A DNA stretch of 35,199 nt. Source: DAOUBA01 sp034432855. GTDB taxonomy: Bacteria; Chloroflexota; Anaerolineae; B4-G1. Where the stretch lies: the NCBI GenBank assembly GCA_034432855.1, contig DAOUBA010000055.1, forward strand, positions 1 to 35,199, written 5' to 3'. Of the stretch, positions 23,732 through 31,358 are shown in pieces. Every line of letters starts with the position of its first letter. Positions within the stretch are counted from its first letter, which is position 1. The position numbers and the translations under genes were made by a program. Below the pieces are notes generated by a model, which saw only the letters and a program-made list of their open reading frames with translations, had not been told where the DNA came from and searched no databases.

Positions 23732-24820
23732 TCAATCCAACACCAGCGCCCGCACCGGGCAGCGGGTGACGCACAGCCCGCAGCCGGCGCATCGCTCCGG
23801 CGCGAGCACGGCCTTCTTCTCCACCACGCGGATCGCGCCATAGACGCAACCGGTCTCGCACAGGCCGCAGCCGGTGCAGGTCTCCGCGTCCAGCGACGGC
23901 GGGACGCGGGCGGTGCGGAACTCGCGCTCCCGCCAGCGGCGAATCGCCAGCCCGCGCACCTCCTCCACAGAGGCGTAGCTGTGCGCATCCAGCCACTCGC
24001 CGACCTCGCGGGCGATGCGGCCAAAGACCTGCGGGCCTTTGAGAATGGCGGCGGTGCAGACGCCCACCGCAGACGCGCCGACCATCAAGAACTCGATGGC
24101 ATCCCCCCCCCTGCTGACGCCCCCCACCCCGATGACGGGCAGGTCTACCGTTCGTGCCACGTCGAACACACAGCGCAGCGCCAGCGGCTTGAGCGCCGGA
24201 CCGGAAAGCCAGCCGTATCCTTCCCGGCTGCCCATCAGCAGGCGGCCCGTCTCCACGTCCACCCCCAGGCACGGGCCGAAGGAGTTGATCGCCACGATGC
24301 CGTCGGCGCCCGCTTCGGCGGCGGCCGATGCGGCGGCCCGCATGTCGCGGGAAGGGCTGAGTTTGACGAACACCGGCACGTCCACCGCGTCTTTGGCCGC
24401 GCGGATGGCCTCGACCATCGGCACGGGGTCGTCGCCGATGTAGTGGGTGGAGAGTTCGAGCGCGTCGGCGAAGGGGCGCACGCGGGGCGCGAGCGCGGCG
24501 ATCTCGGCAGCAGTGTAGCCCAGGCTGACGATCAGCGGCACGCCAGCCTCGCGCGCCAGCGGGAATTCGCGCTCGATGAACTGCTCGACCGGAAACTCGG
24601 ACCAGAGTTCGGTGTTGAGCAAGCCGCCGGAAATCTGCGCCATGTTGGGCGTGGGCACCATGGCGGGCTGCACCGAGACGGTCTTGGAGACGAGGGCCGC
24701 AGCGCCTCCTTCCGCGCAGGTACGCATCGCTGCGCCGTCCCGGCCCGGCGGCCCGGCGGCAGGGATCACGGGATGGGCCAATCGCAGGCCCGCGATGTGG
24801 ACGGGGAGATCGGCCATCAT
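23732..24820 (-). CDS. PreA/DHODH-like flavoprotein with two [4Fe-4S] clusters
   Basis: About 362 residues. An N-terminal TIM-barrel like dihydroorotate and dihydropyrimidine dehydrogenases is followed by a C-terminal 2[4Fe-4S] ferredoxin domain (CTGCGLCETGC and CAGCGLCVTRC). Flavin-binding landmarks are present: VKLSPSRD, GIVAINSFG and VIGVGGVSRGGDAIEF with GASAVGVCTA. But the active-site region that usually reads NLSCPN/H after ELE is ELSTHYIGDD here, so the catalytic cysteine is missing. Canonical DHODH or dihydropyrimidine activity is therefore unlikely. The start is uncertain: ATG at 24820 or 24817 lies about 15 bases after a possible -10 box. Confidence 0.8.
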   Translation of the reverse strand: MMADLPVHIAGLRLAHPVIPAAGPPGRDGAAMRTCAEGGAAALVSKTVSVQPAMVPTPNMAQISGGLLNTELWSEFPVEQFIEREFPLAREAGVPLIVSLGYTAAEIAALAPRVRPFADALELSTHYIGDDPVPMVEAIRAAKDAVDVPVFVKLSPSRDMRAAASAAAEAGADGIVAINSFGPCLGVDVETGRLLMGSREGYGWLSGPALKPLALRCVFDVARTVDLPVIGVGGVSRGGDAIEFLMVGASAVGVCTAAILKGPQVFGRIAREVGEWLDAHSYASVEEVRGLAIRRWREREFRTARVPPSLDAETCTGCGLCETGCVYGAIRVVEKKAVLAPERCAGCGLCVTRCPVRALVLD

Positions 24821-24834
24821 GAACACCGCGTCGC

Positions 24835-24893
24835 ATTGTACCACAACCCGGTGGATCGCGGTATCTTGCCCTTTCCCGGACTTTCGATACAAT
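24835..24893. promoter_or_regulatory. divergent promoter region between the PreA-like and PII-like genes
   Basis: Plus strand: TTGCCC (24866-24871), a 16-bp spacer and TACAAT (24888-24893), serving the PII-like/exchanger genes. Minus strand: an extended -10, TGGTACAAT, with TACAAT at 24840-24835 but no good -35, serving the PreA-like gene with a very short leader. Confidence 0.55.
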
Positions 24894-24911
24894 GTGAGCA
24901 TCACATCTCAT

Positions 24912-24963
24912 GTGGGACGAATTTCCAGTCCGCCGCCCGAACAGGCTGGAAAGCCTGTCCCAC
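24912..24963. repeat. leader palindrome before the PII-like gene
   Basis: GTGGGAC (24912-24918) and TTCCAG (24923-24928) mirror CTGGAA (24946-24951) and GTCCCAC (24957-24963). The structure lies in the 5' leader, ending 5 bases before the AGGAGG ribosome binding site. It may be a dispersed repeat or a regulatory hairpin. Confidence 0.65.
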
Positions 24964-24978
24964 TTTCAGGAGGACAAG

Positions 24979-25338
24979 ATGTATATGCTAATCGCTGTGA
25001 TTGACAATCCCGCGCACCTGACGGCAGTGCTCGACGGCTGGAGCGCGGCCGGAGTGCAGGGTATCACCATCCTCGAAAGTACCGGCGTGCACCGTGTGCG
25101 CGAGCGTCATTGCCGCGAGGACGTGCCGCTGTTTCTCGGCTTCAGCCGCCTGCTGCACACCGACGAGTGCAGCCAGAACACGCTGTTCGCGGTGGTGGAA
25201 GACTTGGAGACGGTACAGCGGGCAGCGGCTGCTACCGAGTCCATCGTCGGCGACCTCAGCGAGCCCGACACCGGCATCCTGTTCGCGCTACCGGTAGCGG
25301 CGGTCTGGGGGGTGCCGAAACAGCACCAAACGCAATAG
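24979..25338 (+). CDS. PII-like signalling protein
   Basis: 119 residues resembling the PII/CutA/PII-like superfamily: a first strand MLIAVIDNPAHLTAVLDGW, GVQGITILESTG, a central T-loop-like region (about 38-65) with Arg/His residues, then NTLFAVVEDLETVQRAAA and a final strand DTGILFALPVAAVWGV. Such proteins form trimers and often bind adenine nucleotides to control a transporter. A perfect AGGAGG lies 5 bases before the ATG; an earlier in-frame start falls in the leader palindrome. The stop TAG overlaps the exchanger's ribosome binding site, so the two genes form a coupled pair and this protein likely regulates the exchanger (inference). Confidence 0.75.
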   Translation: MYMLIAVIDNPAHLTAVLDGWSAAGVQGITILESTGVHRVRERHCREDVPLFLGFSRLLHTDECSQNTLFAVVEDLETVQRAAAATESIVGDLSEPDTGILFALPVAAVWGVPKQHQTQ

Positions 25339-25348
25339 GAGCGCAACG

Positions 25349-26341
25349 ATGGCCTGGCTTATGTTTGTGGTTAGCGCGGCTATCATTGTGATCGCCGCCA
25401 TCCAACTGGCCAAGTACGGCGACGTGATCGCCGTGCGCACGCGGCTGGGCGGCATGTTCATTGGCGCGATCCTGCTTGCCAGCGCCACCTCGCTGCCGGA
25501 ACTCGTCACGGCGTTCAATTCGCTGCGCCAAAACGTGCCCAACCTGACCGCCGGCGATCTTTTCGGCAGCAACATGTTCAACATGTTCCTCCTGGCCGTG
25601 CTGGACATCTTCAACCAGCGGGCGCGTATCCTGCGCAAGGTCGCCTTCACCCACGCCCTCACCGCGGCACTGGCAACGTCGCTCACCGGACTGGTCACCT
25701 TATTCATACTGGCCGATATTCCCTGGCAGATCGGCTGGGTGGGCATAGACAGCCTCATCATCCTGGCAGTCTATATCGGCGGCATCCGGCTGATCCAACT
25801 CCAGGGCCAGCAATCGGGCGCGGCAGTGGATCTGCCGATCGAACCGGGGCGGAGGCCGATCAAGTTGTGGCAGGCGCTGGTGGGCTTTGGCGTGGCGGCG
25901 GGCATCCTGATCCTGACTGTCCCATACCTGGTCTCGTCGAGCGCCGAGATCGCACGTATCACCGGGCTGGGCACAGGATTCGTGGGCATGCTGCTCGTGG
26001 CACTGGTGACCTCACTGCCGGAACTGGTCTCTGCGCTGGCGGCCACCCGCCTGGGCGCGTTCGACTTGGCGGTAGGCAACCTCTTTGGCAGCAACGTCTT
26101 CAACATGTTCGCCGTGGGGCTGGTGGACGTGTTCTACACTCACGGGCGCTTCCTGGGGGTGATTGACCCGGCCTTTGCACTGGCGGGGCTGTTGGGGCTG
26201 CTCCTGACCAACCTGGCGCTCGTCGGCAACCTGGCCCGCCTGGAGCGACGCTTCCTGTTCGTGGAGATAGACGCGCTGCTCTTGATCGTCGTCTATTTCG
26301 CCGGGTTGTGGCTGCTGTACGCGCAGGGGATTGGAACGTGA
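25349..26341 (+). CDS. CaCA-family cation (Na+/Ca2+-type) exchanger
   Basis: 330 residues with about 10 membrane segments and the two alpha repeats of the Ca2+/cation antiporter superfamily. Repeat 1 has LASATSLPELVTAFNSL and AGDLFGSNMFNMF. Repeat 2 has LVALVTSLPELVSALAA and VGNLFGSNVFNMF. The two glutamates in SLPEL are the conserved ion ligands. Likely Ca2+/Na+ or Ca2+/H+ exchange at the cytoplasmic membrane; the driving ion is not certain. AGGAG, overlapping the PII-like stop, is its ribosome binding site. Its stop lies inside a palindromic repeat. Confidence 0.88.
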   Translation: MAWLMFVVSAAIIVIAAIQLAKYGDVIAVRTRLGGMFIGAILLASATSLPELVTAFNSLRQNVPNLTAGDLFGSNMFNMFLLAVLDIFNQRARILRKVAFTHALTAALATSLTGLVTLFILADIPWQIGWVGIDSLIILAVYIGGIRLIQLQGQQSGAAVDLPIEPGRRPIKLWQALVGFGVAAGILILTVPYLVSSSAEIARITGLGTGFVGMLLVALVTSLPELVSALAATRLGAFDLAVGNLFGSNVFNMFAVGLVDVFYTHGRFLGVIDPAFALAGLLGLLLTNLALVGNLARLERRFLFVEIDALLLIVVYFAGLWLLYAQGIGT

Positions 26342-26400
26342 CCCGTGATACGTGATGCGTGAGAGTCACGAATCACGCATCACGTTTCACGCTTCACGCT
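26338..26400. repeat. intergenic palindrome, copy 3 of ACGTTTTACGC/CACGTTTC family
   Basis: GTGATACGTGATGCGTGA (26345-26362) and TCACGCATCACGTTTCAC (26373-26390) form an 18-bp stem with one mismatch and a 10-base loop. It shares ACGCATCACGTTTC with copy 2. It contains the stop of the exchanger gene and lies 1 base from the stop of the convergent permease gene. Confidence 0.8.
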
Positions 26401-26401
26401 T

Positions 26402-27340
26402 CTACCTTTCTTCCCGCGAGTACGGCCTCATCAGCGCCGCCGGCGCGCCGATGCGCTTGCGCGCAGCCTCGCCGGCGCTCGCCCACAGGACGAGGATGGT
26501 GAACAAGAAGGGCAGCATGGCCAGCAGATTGGGCGAGATGCCCAGTGGCTGGAGACGGTATTGCAAGACGCGCACGCCGCCGAACAGGTAGGCGCCCAAG
26601 AGCGCCCGCAGCGGGTCCCACATGGCAAAGATGGTCAGGGCGATCACGATCCAGCCGGCGCCGGCGGTCATGCCCTCGATCCAATTGGGCGCATAGACCA
26701 CGGAAAGATAAGCCCCACCCAGACCGGCCAGCACCCCGCCGAAGGCGACCGCCAGGTAGCGCGTCAATGCCACGTTGACGCCCAGCGCGTCGGCGGTCTC
26801 CGGGCTTTCGCCGACCGAGCGCAGTACAAGCCCCCAGCGGGTGCGATAAAGTGTGAACCATAACAGCGGCGCCAGGATGATGCCTGCGTAGACCAGCGGA
26901 TCGTAGCGGAAGAGCAAGGGGCCGAGGATCGGGAGATCGCTCAGGAGAGGGATATGCACAGGCGAGAGCGAGACGGGTAGCGGCTTGCCAATGAAGCGCT
27001 TACCCAGGATGCCGCTCAAACCCAGGCCCAGCATCGTGAGCGCCAGGCCAGAGACCACCTGGTTCAACCGCAATGTGATACAGGCGCAGGCGTGCACCAG
27101 CGCCAAAAGGCCGCCTGCCAGCGCCGCCGCCAACAGCCCCAGCCACACGCTCTCCGTGGCGTGCGCGACGCCAAAGCCGGCGAGCGCGCCCACGATCATC
27201 ATCCCCTCCACCCCCAGGTTCAGCACTCCTGATCGTTCGGCGTAGACTTCCCCCAGGGTGCCGAACAGGAGAGGGGTTCCGGCGCGGACGGCCCCTTGTA
27301 GAGTGGATAGAGAGAACAATGCCAGGAGAAACTCTTGCAT
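26402..27340 (-). CDS. nucleoside/BMP-type ABC transporter permease 2
   Basis: 312 residues with eight to nine hydrophobic segments, of the BPD_transp_2 family (YufQ/NupQ type). Landmarks: TPLLFGTLGEVYAERSGVLN, GVEGMMIVGALAG and SVGESPETADALGVN, the last being the cytoplasmic loop that contacts the ATPase. The ATG at 27340 overlaps the stop of permease 1 (TGATG), indicating translational coupling. It is the last gene of a four-gene transporter operon. Basic-membrane-protein systems import nucleosides; the precise substrate is inferred. Confidence 0.9.
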   Translation of the reverse strand: MQEFLLALFSLSTLQGAVRAGTPLLFGTLGEVYAERSGVLNLGVEGMMIVGALAGFGVAHATESVWLGLLAAALAGGLLALVHACACITLRLNQVVSGLALTMLGLGLSGILGKRFIGKPLPVSLSPVHIPLLSDLPILGPLLFRYDPLVYAGIILAPLLWFTLYRTRWGLVLRSVGESPETADALGVNVALTRYLAVAFGGVLAGLGGAYLSVVYAPNWIEGMTAGAGWIVIALTIFAMWDPLRALLGAYLFGGVRVLQYRLQPLGISPNLLAMLPFLFTILVLWASAGEAARKRIGAPAALMRPYSREER

Positions 27341-28437
27341 CAACCCACCTCTTTCGCTCCGGCGACCCACAATCTGATTCGATAGCGGGCCAGCAGGTCG
27401 CCGGCGAGCACGAAGAGCAAGATCGTGCCGTTAAAGATGTCAATCGTCGCCCCAGGCAGCCCCAGCGAGATCTGGATCGCGTCGCCGCCCACCAGCAAGC
27501 CGCCCAGCAGGAACGCGGTCAGCACGGCCCCCAGCGGGTTGAGGCGCGCCAGCCAGGCGACGATGATGGCCGTAAAGCCATAGCCGGGCGAGATACCCTC
27601 GGGATAGCGCAGGCGAAAGTGGATGCCCGCCACCTCCCCCACGCCGGCCAGGCCGGCCAGCCCGCCGCTGACGAGGGCGACCAGCACGATCGTTTTGAGA
27701 TAGCTTATGCCGGCGTAGCGCGCCGCGGCGGGATTCTCACCCGTGACACGAATCTCATAGCCCAGCCGGGTACGCATGAGCAACAGGGACACCACCGCTG
27801 CCAGGCACAACCCCAACAGCAGGGTCGGATAATGGATGCGCGACCAGCCCAGGCGTGGCAACTGGGCCGCCAGCGAGAACTTGGAGGTATAGGGAAAGCC
27901 CATCTCGTCGGCGCCCTTCCACGGGCCATAGACCAGGTACTTGACCAGGTTGCTGGCGATGTATACCGTCATCAGCGTGGTGATGACCTCGTCCACGCCC
28001 CAGCGCGTCTTGAGCAGTGCCGGAATGGCTGCCCATAACGCGCCGCCCAGGAACCCTGCGAGAAACATCGCCGGCAGCAAGACCTCTCTGGGCCAGGTGG
28101 GACAGAGCAACGCCAGGCCGGTCGCGCAGACCGCGCCGACCAGCAGTTGCCCCTCCGCGCCGATGTTATAAAAGCGCGCCCGGAAGGCGAGCGTCAACCC
28201 GACCCCTGTCAGTATCAGTGGGATCGCCTTGGTCACCGTCTCCGAGAGCGAGTAGAGGCTGCCAAAGGCGCCGCGCAAGATGCTCGCGTAGGCGAAGAAC
28301 GGATTGACCCCCAGGGCGACGAACATCACCCCGACGACCAGCAACGCCAGGAGCAGAGAAAGGAACGGCGTCACCGCCTGCAGCCAACGCGGGACGTCGA
28401 GCCGTCTTTCGACTTCGAGAAACGGGCGCCGTCTCAC
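27340..28437 (-). CDS. nucleoside/BMP-type ABC transporter permease 1
   Basis: 365 residues with about nine to ten membrane segments, of the YufP/NupP type. Landmarks: LTLAFRARFYNIGAEGQLLVG, typical of this permease, WGVDEVITTLMTVYIA, and the coupling loop VTGENPAAARYAGISY. It overlaps the ATPase gene by 4 bases and permease 2 by 1 base. It pairs with permease 2 to form the membrane channel. Confidence 0.9.
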   Translation of the reverse strand: MRRRPFLEVERRLDVPRWLQAVTPFLSLLLALLVVGVMFVALGVNPFFAYASILRGAFGSLYSLSETVTKAIPLILTGVGLTLAFRARFYNIGAEGQLLVGAVCATGLALLCPTWPREVLLPAMFLAGFLGGALWAAIPALLKTRWGVDEVITTLMTVYIASNLVKYLVYGPWKGADEMGFPYTSKFSLAAQLPRLGWSRIHYPTLLLGLCLAAVVSLLLMRTRLGYEIRVTGENPAAARYAGISYLKTIVLVALVSGGLAGLAGVGEVAGIHFRLRYPEGISPGYGFTAIIVAWLARLNPLGAVLTAFLLGGLLVGGDAIQISLGLPGATIDIFNGTILLFVLAGDLLARYRIRLWVAGAKEVG

Positions 28438-29960
28438 GCCGCCACCTCCTGGGGCGCGCGCCGGTGAGCCCCTGCCATCATCAGCCCCACCTCTTCCAGA
28501 TCGGCCTCGGCGGTGGGCACGATCCCCATCATCTCACCACCGAACATGACGGCGATGCGGTCGCTCAGGGCGAATATCTCGTCCAGGTCCTCCGAGACCA
28601 ACAGCACCGCCGCCCCACGCTCGCGCTCCTGCAGCAGCCGTTGCCAGATATACTCGGTGGCCGCCACGTCCAGGCCGCTGGTGGGATGGGCGGCGATCAG
28701 CAGTCTGGGCGAACCGCAAGTCTCCCGCGCCAGCATCACGCGCTGGATGTTGCCGCCGGAAAGCAGTTTCAACGGAGTATCCCGTCCAGGCGCGGTCACG
28801 CTGTATTGGGCGATGAGACTGTCGGAGAACCGGGCGATGGCGCGCCGGTCTAGCAAAAGGCCCTTGCCGAACTGGGGGGCGCGATACTCCCTCAAGATGA
28901 GGTTTTCGGCCACGCTCATCTCCGGGATCAGCGCCCTGAGCCGTTCGGCAGGGATATAGCAGACGCCCTGCTCGGCGATAGCGCGCGGCGATTGCCGGGT
29001 GACTTCCTCGCCGTTCACCAACACGCGCCCGCCGGTGGCCTGGCGCAACCCGACCAGTGTCTCGACCAGTTCGCGCTGCCCGTTGCCGGCCACCCCGGCG
29101 ATCGCCACAATCTCGCCTGCGGCAACGGAGAGCGAGACACCCTTCAAGGCGGGCAGGCCCTTGTCGTTCAACGCGTGCAGGGCCTCGACGCGCAAGACCT
29201 CCCGGCCTGTCTGTACCTGCGCCTTCTCGGTGCGGAACAGCACTTCGTGTCCCACCATCAGCCGCGCCAGTTCGCGCTTGTCGGTGCCGGCAGTTTCGAG
29301 CGTCGCCTCCACGCGGCCGCGCCGCAGCACCGTGACCCGCTCGCTGATGCGCATCACTTCGTCCAACTTGTGGGTAATGAGGATGATGGTCTTGCCTTCG
29401 GCGGCCATGCGCCGCAGCACGGCGAACAGATCATCTACCTCCCCCGGCGTGAGCATCGAGGTAGGCTCGTCCATGATGAGAATATCTGCGCCGCGATAGA
29501 GCGCCTTGACGATCTCCACCCGCTGCTGCTCGCCAGCCGACAGTTGCCAGATGCGCGCCTGCGGGTCCACACTCAAGCGATAGCGTTCTGCGAACTCGAC
29601 GATCCTTTGCTGCGCGTCTTGCGCCGGATTGAAGAACCGGCCACGCAGACCCAGGACGATGTTCTCGGCGACGGTGTGATTGTGAACCAAGCGGAATTGT
29701 TGATGGATCATGCCGATGCCGAGTCGGATCGCTTCGCGGGGCGAACGGATCGCCACGGGCTTTCCCCTGACCCAGATTTCCCCCTCGTCCGGCTGGTAGA
29801 TGCCGTAGAGGATGTTCATCAGCGTCGTCTTGCCGGCGCCGTTCTCGCCCAGCAAGGCGTGGATTTCCCCCTGGCGGGCGTCAAAGTCAACCCCATCGTT
29901 CGCCAGCACGCCGGGGAAGCGTTTGACGATGTGACGCATAGATACGATGGTTGTCATCAT
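28434..29960 (-). CDS. double ATP-binding subunit of BMP/nucleoside ABC transporter
   Basis: About 508 residues with two tandem ABC domains. The first is canonical: GENGAGKTTLMN (Walker A), LSAGEQQRVEIVKAL (signature) and ILIMDEPTS (Walker B). The second is degenerate as usual in this family: GVAGNGQREL lacks the Walker lysine, LLSGGNIQRVML is the signature, and LIAAHPTSGLD replaces the Walker B Asp-Glu. It powers the two permeases encoded downstream. An ATG at 29960 or 29957 is preferred; a TTG at 29969 is also possible, with AAGG from the hairpin arm upstream. A strong hairpin lies just before the start. Confidence 0.92.
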   Translation of the reverse strand: MMTTIVSMRHIVKRFPGVLANDGVDFDARQGEIHALLGENGAGKTTLMNILYGIYQPDEGEIWVRGKPVAIRSPREAIRLGIGMIHQQFRLVHNHTVAENIVLGLRGRFFNPAQDAQQRIVEFAERYRLSVDPQARIWQLSAGEQQRVEIVKALYRGADILIMDEPTSMLTPGEVDDLFAVLRRMAAEGKTIILITHKLDEVMRISERVTVLRRGRVEATLETAGTDKRELARLMVGHEVLFRTEKAQVQTGREVLRVEALHALNDKGLPALKGVSLSVAAGEIVAIAGVAGNGQRELVETLVGLRQATGGRVLVNGEEVTRQSPRAIAEQGVCYIPAERLRALIPEMSVAENLILREYRAPQFGKGLLLDRRAIARFSDSLIAQYSVTAPGRDTPLKLLSGGNIQRVMLARETCGSPRLLIAAHPTSGLDVAATEYIWQRLLQERERGAAVLLVSEDLDEIFALSDRIAVMFGGEMMGIVPTAEADLEEVGLMMAGAHRRAPQEVAA

Positions 29961-29972
29961 ACTATCCAAAGC

Positions 29973-30025
29973 GAACCTTGCGAAGGCTCAAGGGGGACTG
30001 CGGTTTGGGGGCCTTCGCAAGGTTC
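29973..30025 (-). promoter_or_regulatory. 15-bp hairpin between binding-protein and ATPase genes
   Basis: A perfect 15-bp inverted repeat, GAACCTTGCGAAGGC (29973-29987) and GCCTTCGCAAGGTTC (30011-30025), with a 23-base loop. It starts 12 bases after the binding-protein gene and ends 13 bases before the ATPase ATG. No T tract follows. Such structures commonly protect the upstream mRNA or limit read-through, so binding protein exceeds ATPase (inference). Confidence 0.7.
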
Positions 30026-30036
30026 ACTCACCGAAC

Positions 30037-31233
30037 TTAGCGCGGGATCTCGCCGACGTTCCCCTCCACGAACCAGTCTATGGACAAGAGCTCGCCATAA
30101 CTGGCCCGCTGCCCGGCCGGTATGCGCAGATTACCCGCCTGGTCTCTGATCGGCCCGCTGAAGGGATCGAACAGCATCGCCGGGTCCTTCATCTGCTCGA
30201 TGCGCTTAAAGACCAGGTCGTAGATGCTGATCCGGCCCAGGAATGGGTCGTTGATGGTATAGGCCCGTAACTCATCCTCGAACGCGGGGTTGATGGCGTG
30301 CTCGAAGGAAGCCCCCAGATGGACGGCCTTTTCGCGTAGCAGCCACCAATAGTCCACGTCCTTCAGGTTGGTATTGTTGTAGACACCCAGGTAAGCCTTC
30401 ATCAGGATGTCCTCGTAGATGATGCCCCAGTCAATAAGCTGGCCGCTGACCGCCGAATCGGCGCCGAAACTCTCCATCGGGCTATAGTGGCCGAAGGTAT
30501 AGACGGGCTGTCCCCGCTCCACGTACTCTTGCCCGACTTCGACGACGGTGGGCGAGTCCTCGGTGAAGGCCAGCACGTCGGCGCCGTCGGCGATGAGGGC
30601 TTCGGCAGCCTCGCGGGCCGCAGCCGGATCGTACCACGAGAATATCCAGCGCACATCCACGGTGGCATCAGGATTCGCCTCGCGCACCCCGATGGTGAAC
30701 GCATTGATGTGCCGCACCACCTCGGGGATCGGGTGCGCGCCCACGTAGCCGACCTTGCCCGATTGAGTCAGGGCGCCGGCCATCAGGCCGTTCAGGTAGT
30801 ACACCTGGTAAAAGTCGGCCATATAGGTGCCCATGTTCGGAGCGCGCTTGTACCCGGAGCAGTGGAAGAACAATGTATCCGGGTATTTCTGGGCAGCGGC
30901 GCGGGTGCCGTCCATGAAGCCGAAACTCGTGGTAAAGATCACGTCGCACCCTTCCTCCACCACGAAGCGGTCCAGGAAGCGCTCCACGTCGGCTTCGGGC
31001 ACGGATTCGGCGTAGGCCGTCTCCAGCCAGTCGAACTTTTCGTCCACGTATAGCCGGCCCTGGTCGTGGGCGTGAGTCCACCCGTAGTCCCCGATCGGCC
31101 CCACGTAGATGAAGCAGGCTTTCATCGCAGGGGCGGCTTCCGCTGCCGGCGTCGGGGCGGATGGCTTGCAGGCCGCCAACGCCACGGCGATAACGACCAG
31201 AACACTGATCAGTCTCCAAACACACTTGGACAT
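30037..31233 (-). CDS. BMP-family nucleoside-binding lipoprotein
   Basis: 398 residues. The lipoprotein signal ISVLVVIAVALAACKPS has lipobox LAAC and a short Ala/Pro linker. The BMP fold begins KACFIYVGPIGDYGWTHAHDQGR and includes VIFTTSFGFMDG, FFHCSGYKRAPNMGTY and LNGLMAGALTQSGKVGYVG, all typical of basic membrane protein substrate-binding proteins (PnrA/NupN class, purine nucleosides). It is anchored outside the cytoplasmic membrane and delivers substrate to the permeases. The ATG has AAAGGAGG about 5 bases upstream, a stronger site than that of the ATPase gene. It is the first gene of the operon. Confidence 0.92.
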   Translation of the reverse strand: MSKCVWRLISVLVVIAVALAACKPSAPTPAAEAAPAMKACFIYVGPIGDYGWTHAHDQGRLYVDEKFDWLETAYAESVPEADVERFLDRFVVEEGCDVIFTTSFGFMDGTRAAAQKYPDTLFFHCSGYKRAPNMGTYMADFYQVYYLNGLMAGALTQSGKVGYVGAHPIPEVVRHINAFTIGVREANPDATVDVRWIFSWYDPAAAREAAEALIADGADVLAFTEDSPTVVEVGQEYVERGQPVYTFGHYSPMESFGADSAVSGQLIDWGIIYEDILMKAYLGVYNNTNLKDVDYWWLLREKAVHLGASFEHAINPAFEDELRAYTINDPFLGRISIYDLVFKRIEQMKDPAMLFDPFSGPIRDQAGNLRIPAGQRASYGELLSIDWFVEGNVGEIPR

Positions 31234-31251
31234 TGCTTCCTCCTTTGAAAA

Positions 31252-31281
31252 ATTCTATACGACGTTCAGTCCACTAGTCAC
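31252..31281 (-). promoter_or_regulatory. possible promoter of the nucleoside transporter operon
   Basis: On the minus strand GTGACT (31281-31276), an 18-bp spacer and TAGAAT (31257-31252). The fit is weak and the start site would be about 12 bases before the ATG. Confidence 0.35.
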
Positions 31282-31285
31282 ACCT

Positions 31286-31318
31286 TTACAGTGCTATGCC
31301 GATATCCATCACCTCCTT
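31286..31318 (-). other. orphan Shine-Dalgarno with 7-codon mini-ORF
   Basis: AAGGAGGTGAT (31318-31308) is a near-perfect complement of the 16S rRNA tail and is followed almost at once by ATG (31309) and a 7-codon frame (MDIGIAL, stop at 31286). Spacing to the ATG is too short for normal initiation. It may be a leader peptide, a standby ribosome site or chance. Confidence 0.3.
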
Positions 31319-31358
31319 CGCGTCAGATGATAGCACGACCTGGGCGCTTTGGCAACCA

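Noticed and set aside
23688..24911. Long minus frame overlapping the PreA-like gene in another phase
   Set aside because: Arg/Gly/Pro-rich shadow; only its last 52 codons (the GNAT remnant) look like real protein.
23450..24991. 513-codon plus-strand open frame
   Set aside because: Antisense to the PreA-like gene with its ferredoxin motifs; no domain of its own.
2854..26400. The three ACGTTTTACGC-type palindromes as a CRISPR array
   Set aside because: Copies are single, degenerate and more than 9 kb apart, without spacers or cas genes.
28434..29960. Degenerate second nucleotide-binding domain of the ABC ATPase as an anomaly
   Set aside because: This degeneracy is typical for double-domain sugar/nucleoside ABC ATPases.
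28992..30149. 385-codon plus-strand open frame
   Set aside because: Antisense to the ABC ATPase gene; crosses the hairpin and has no recognisable motif.
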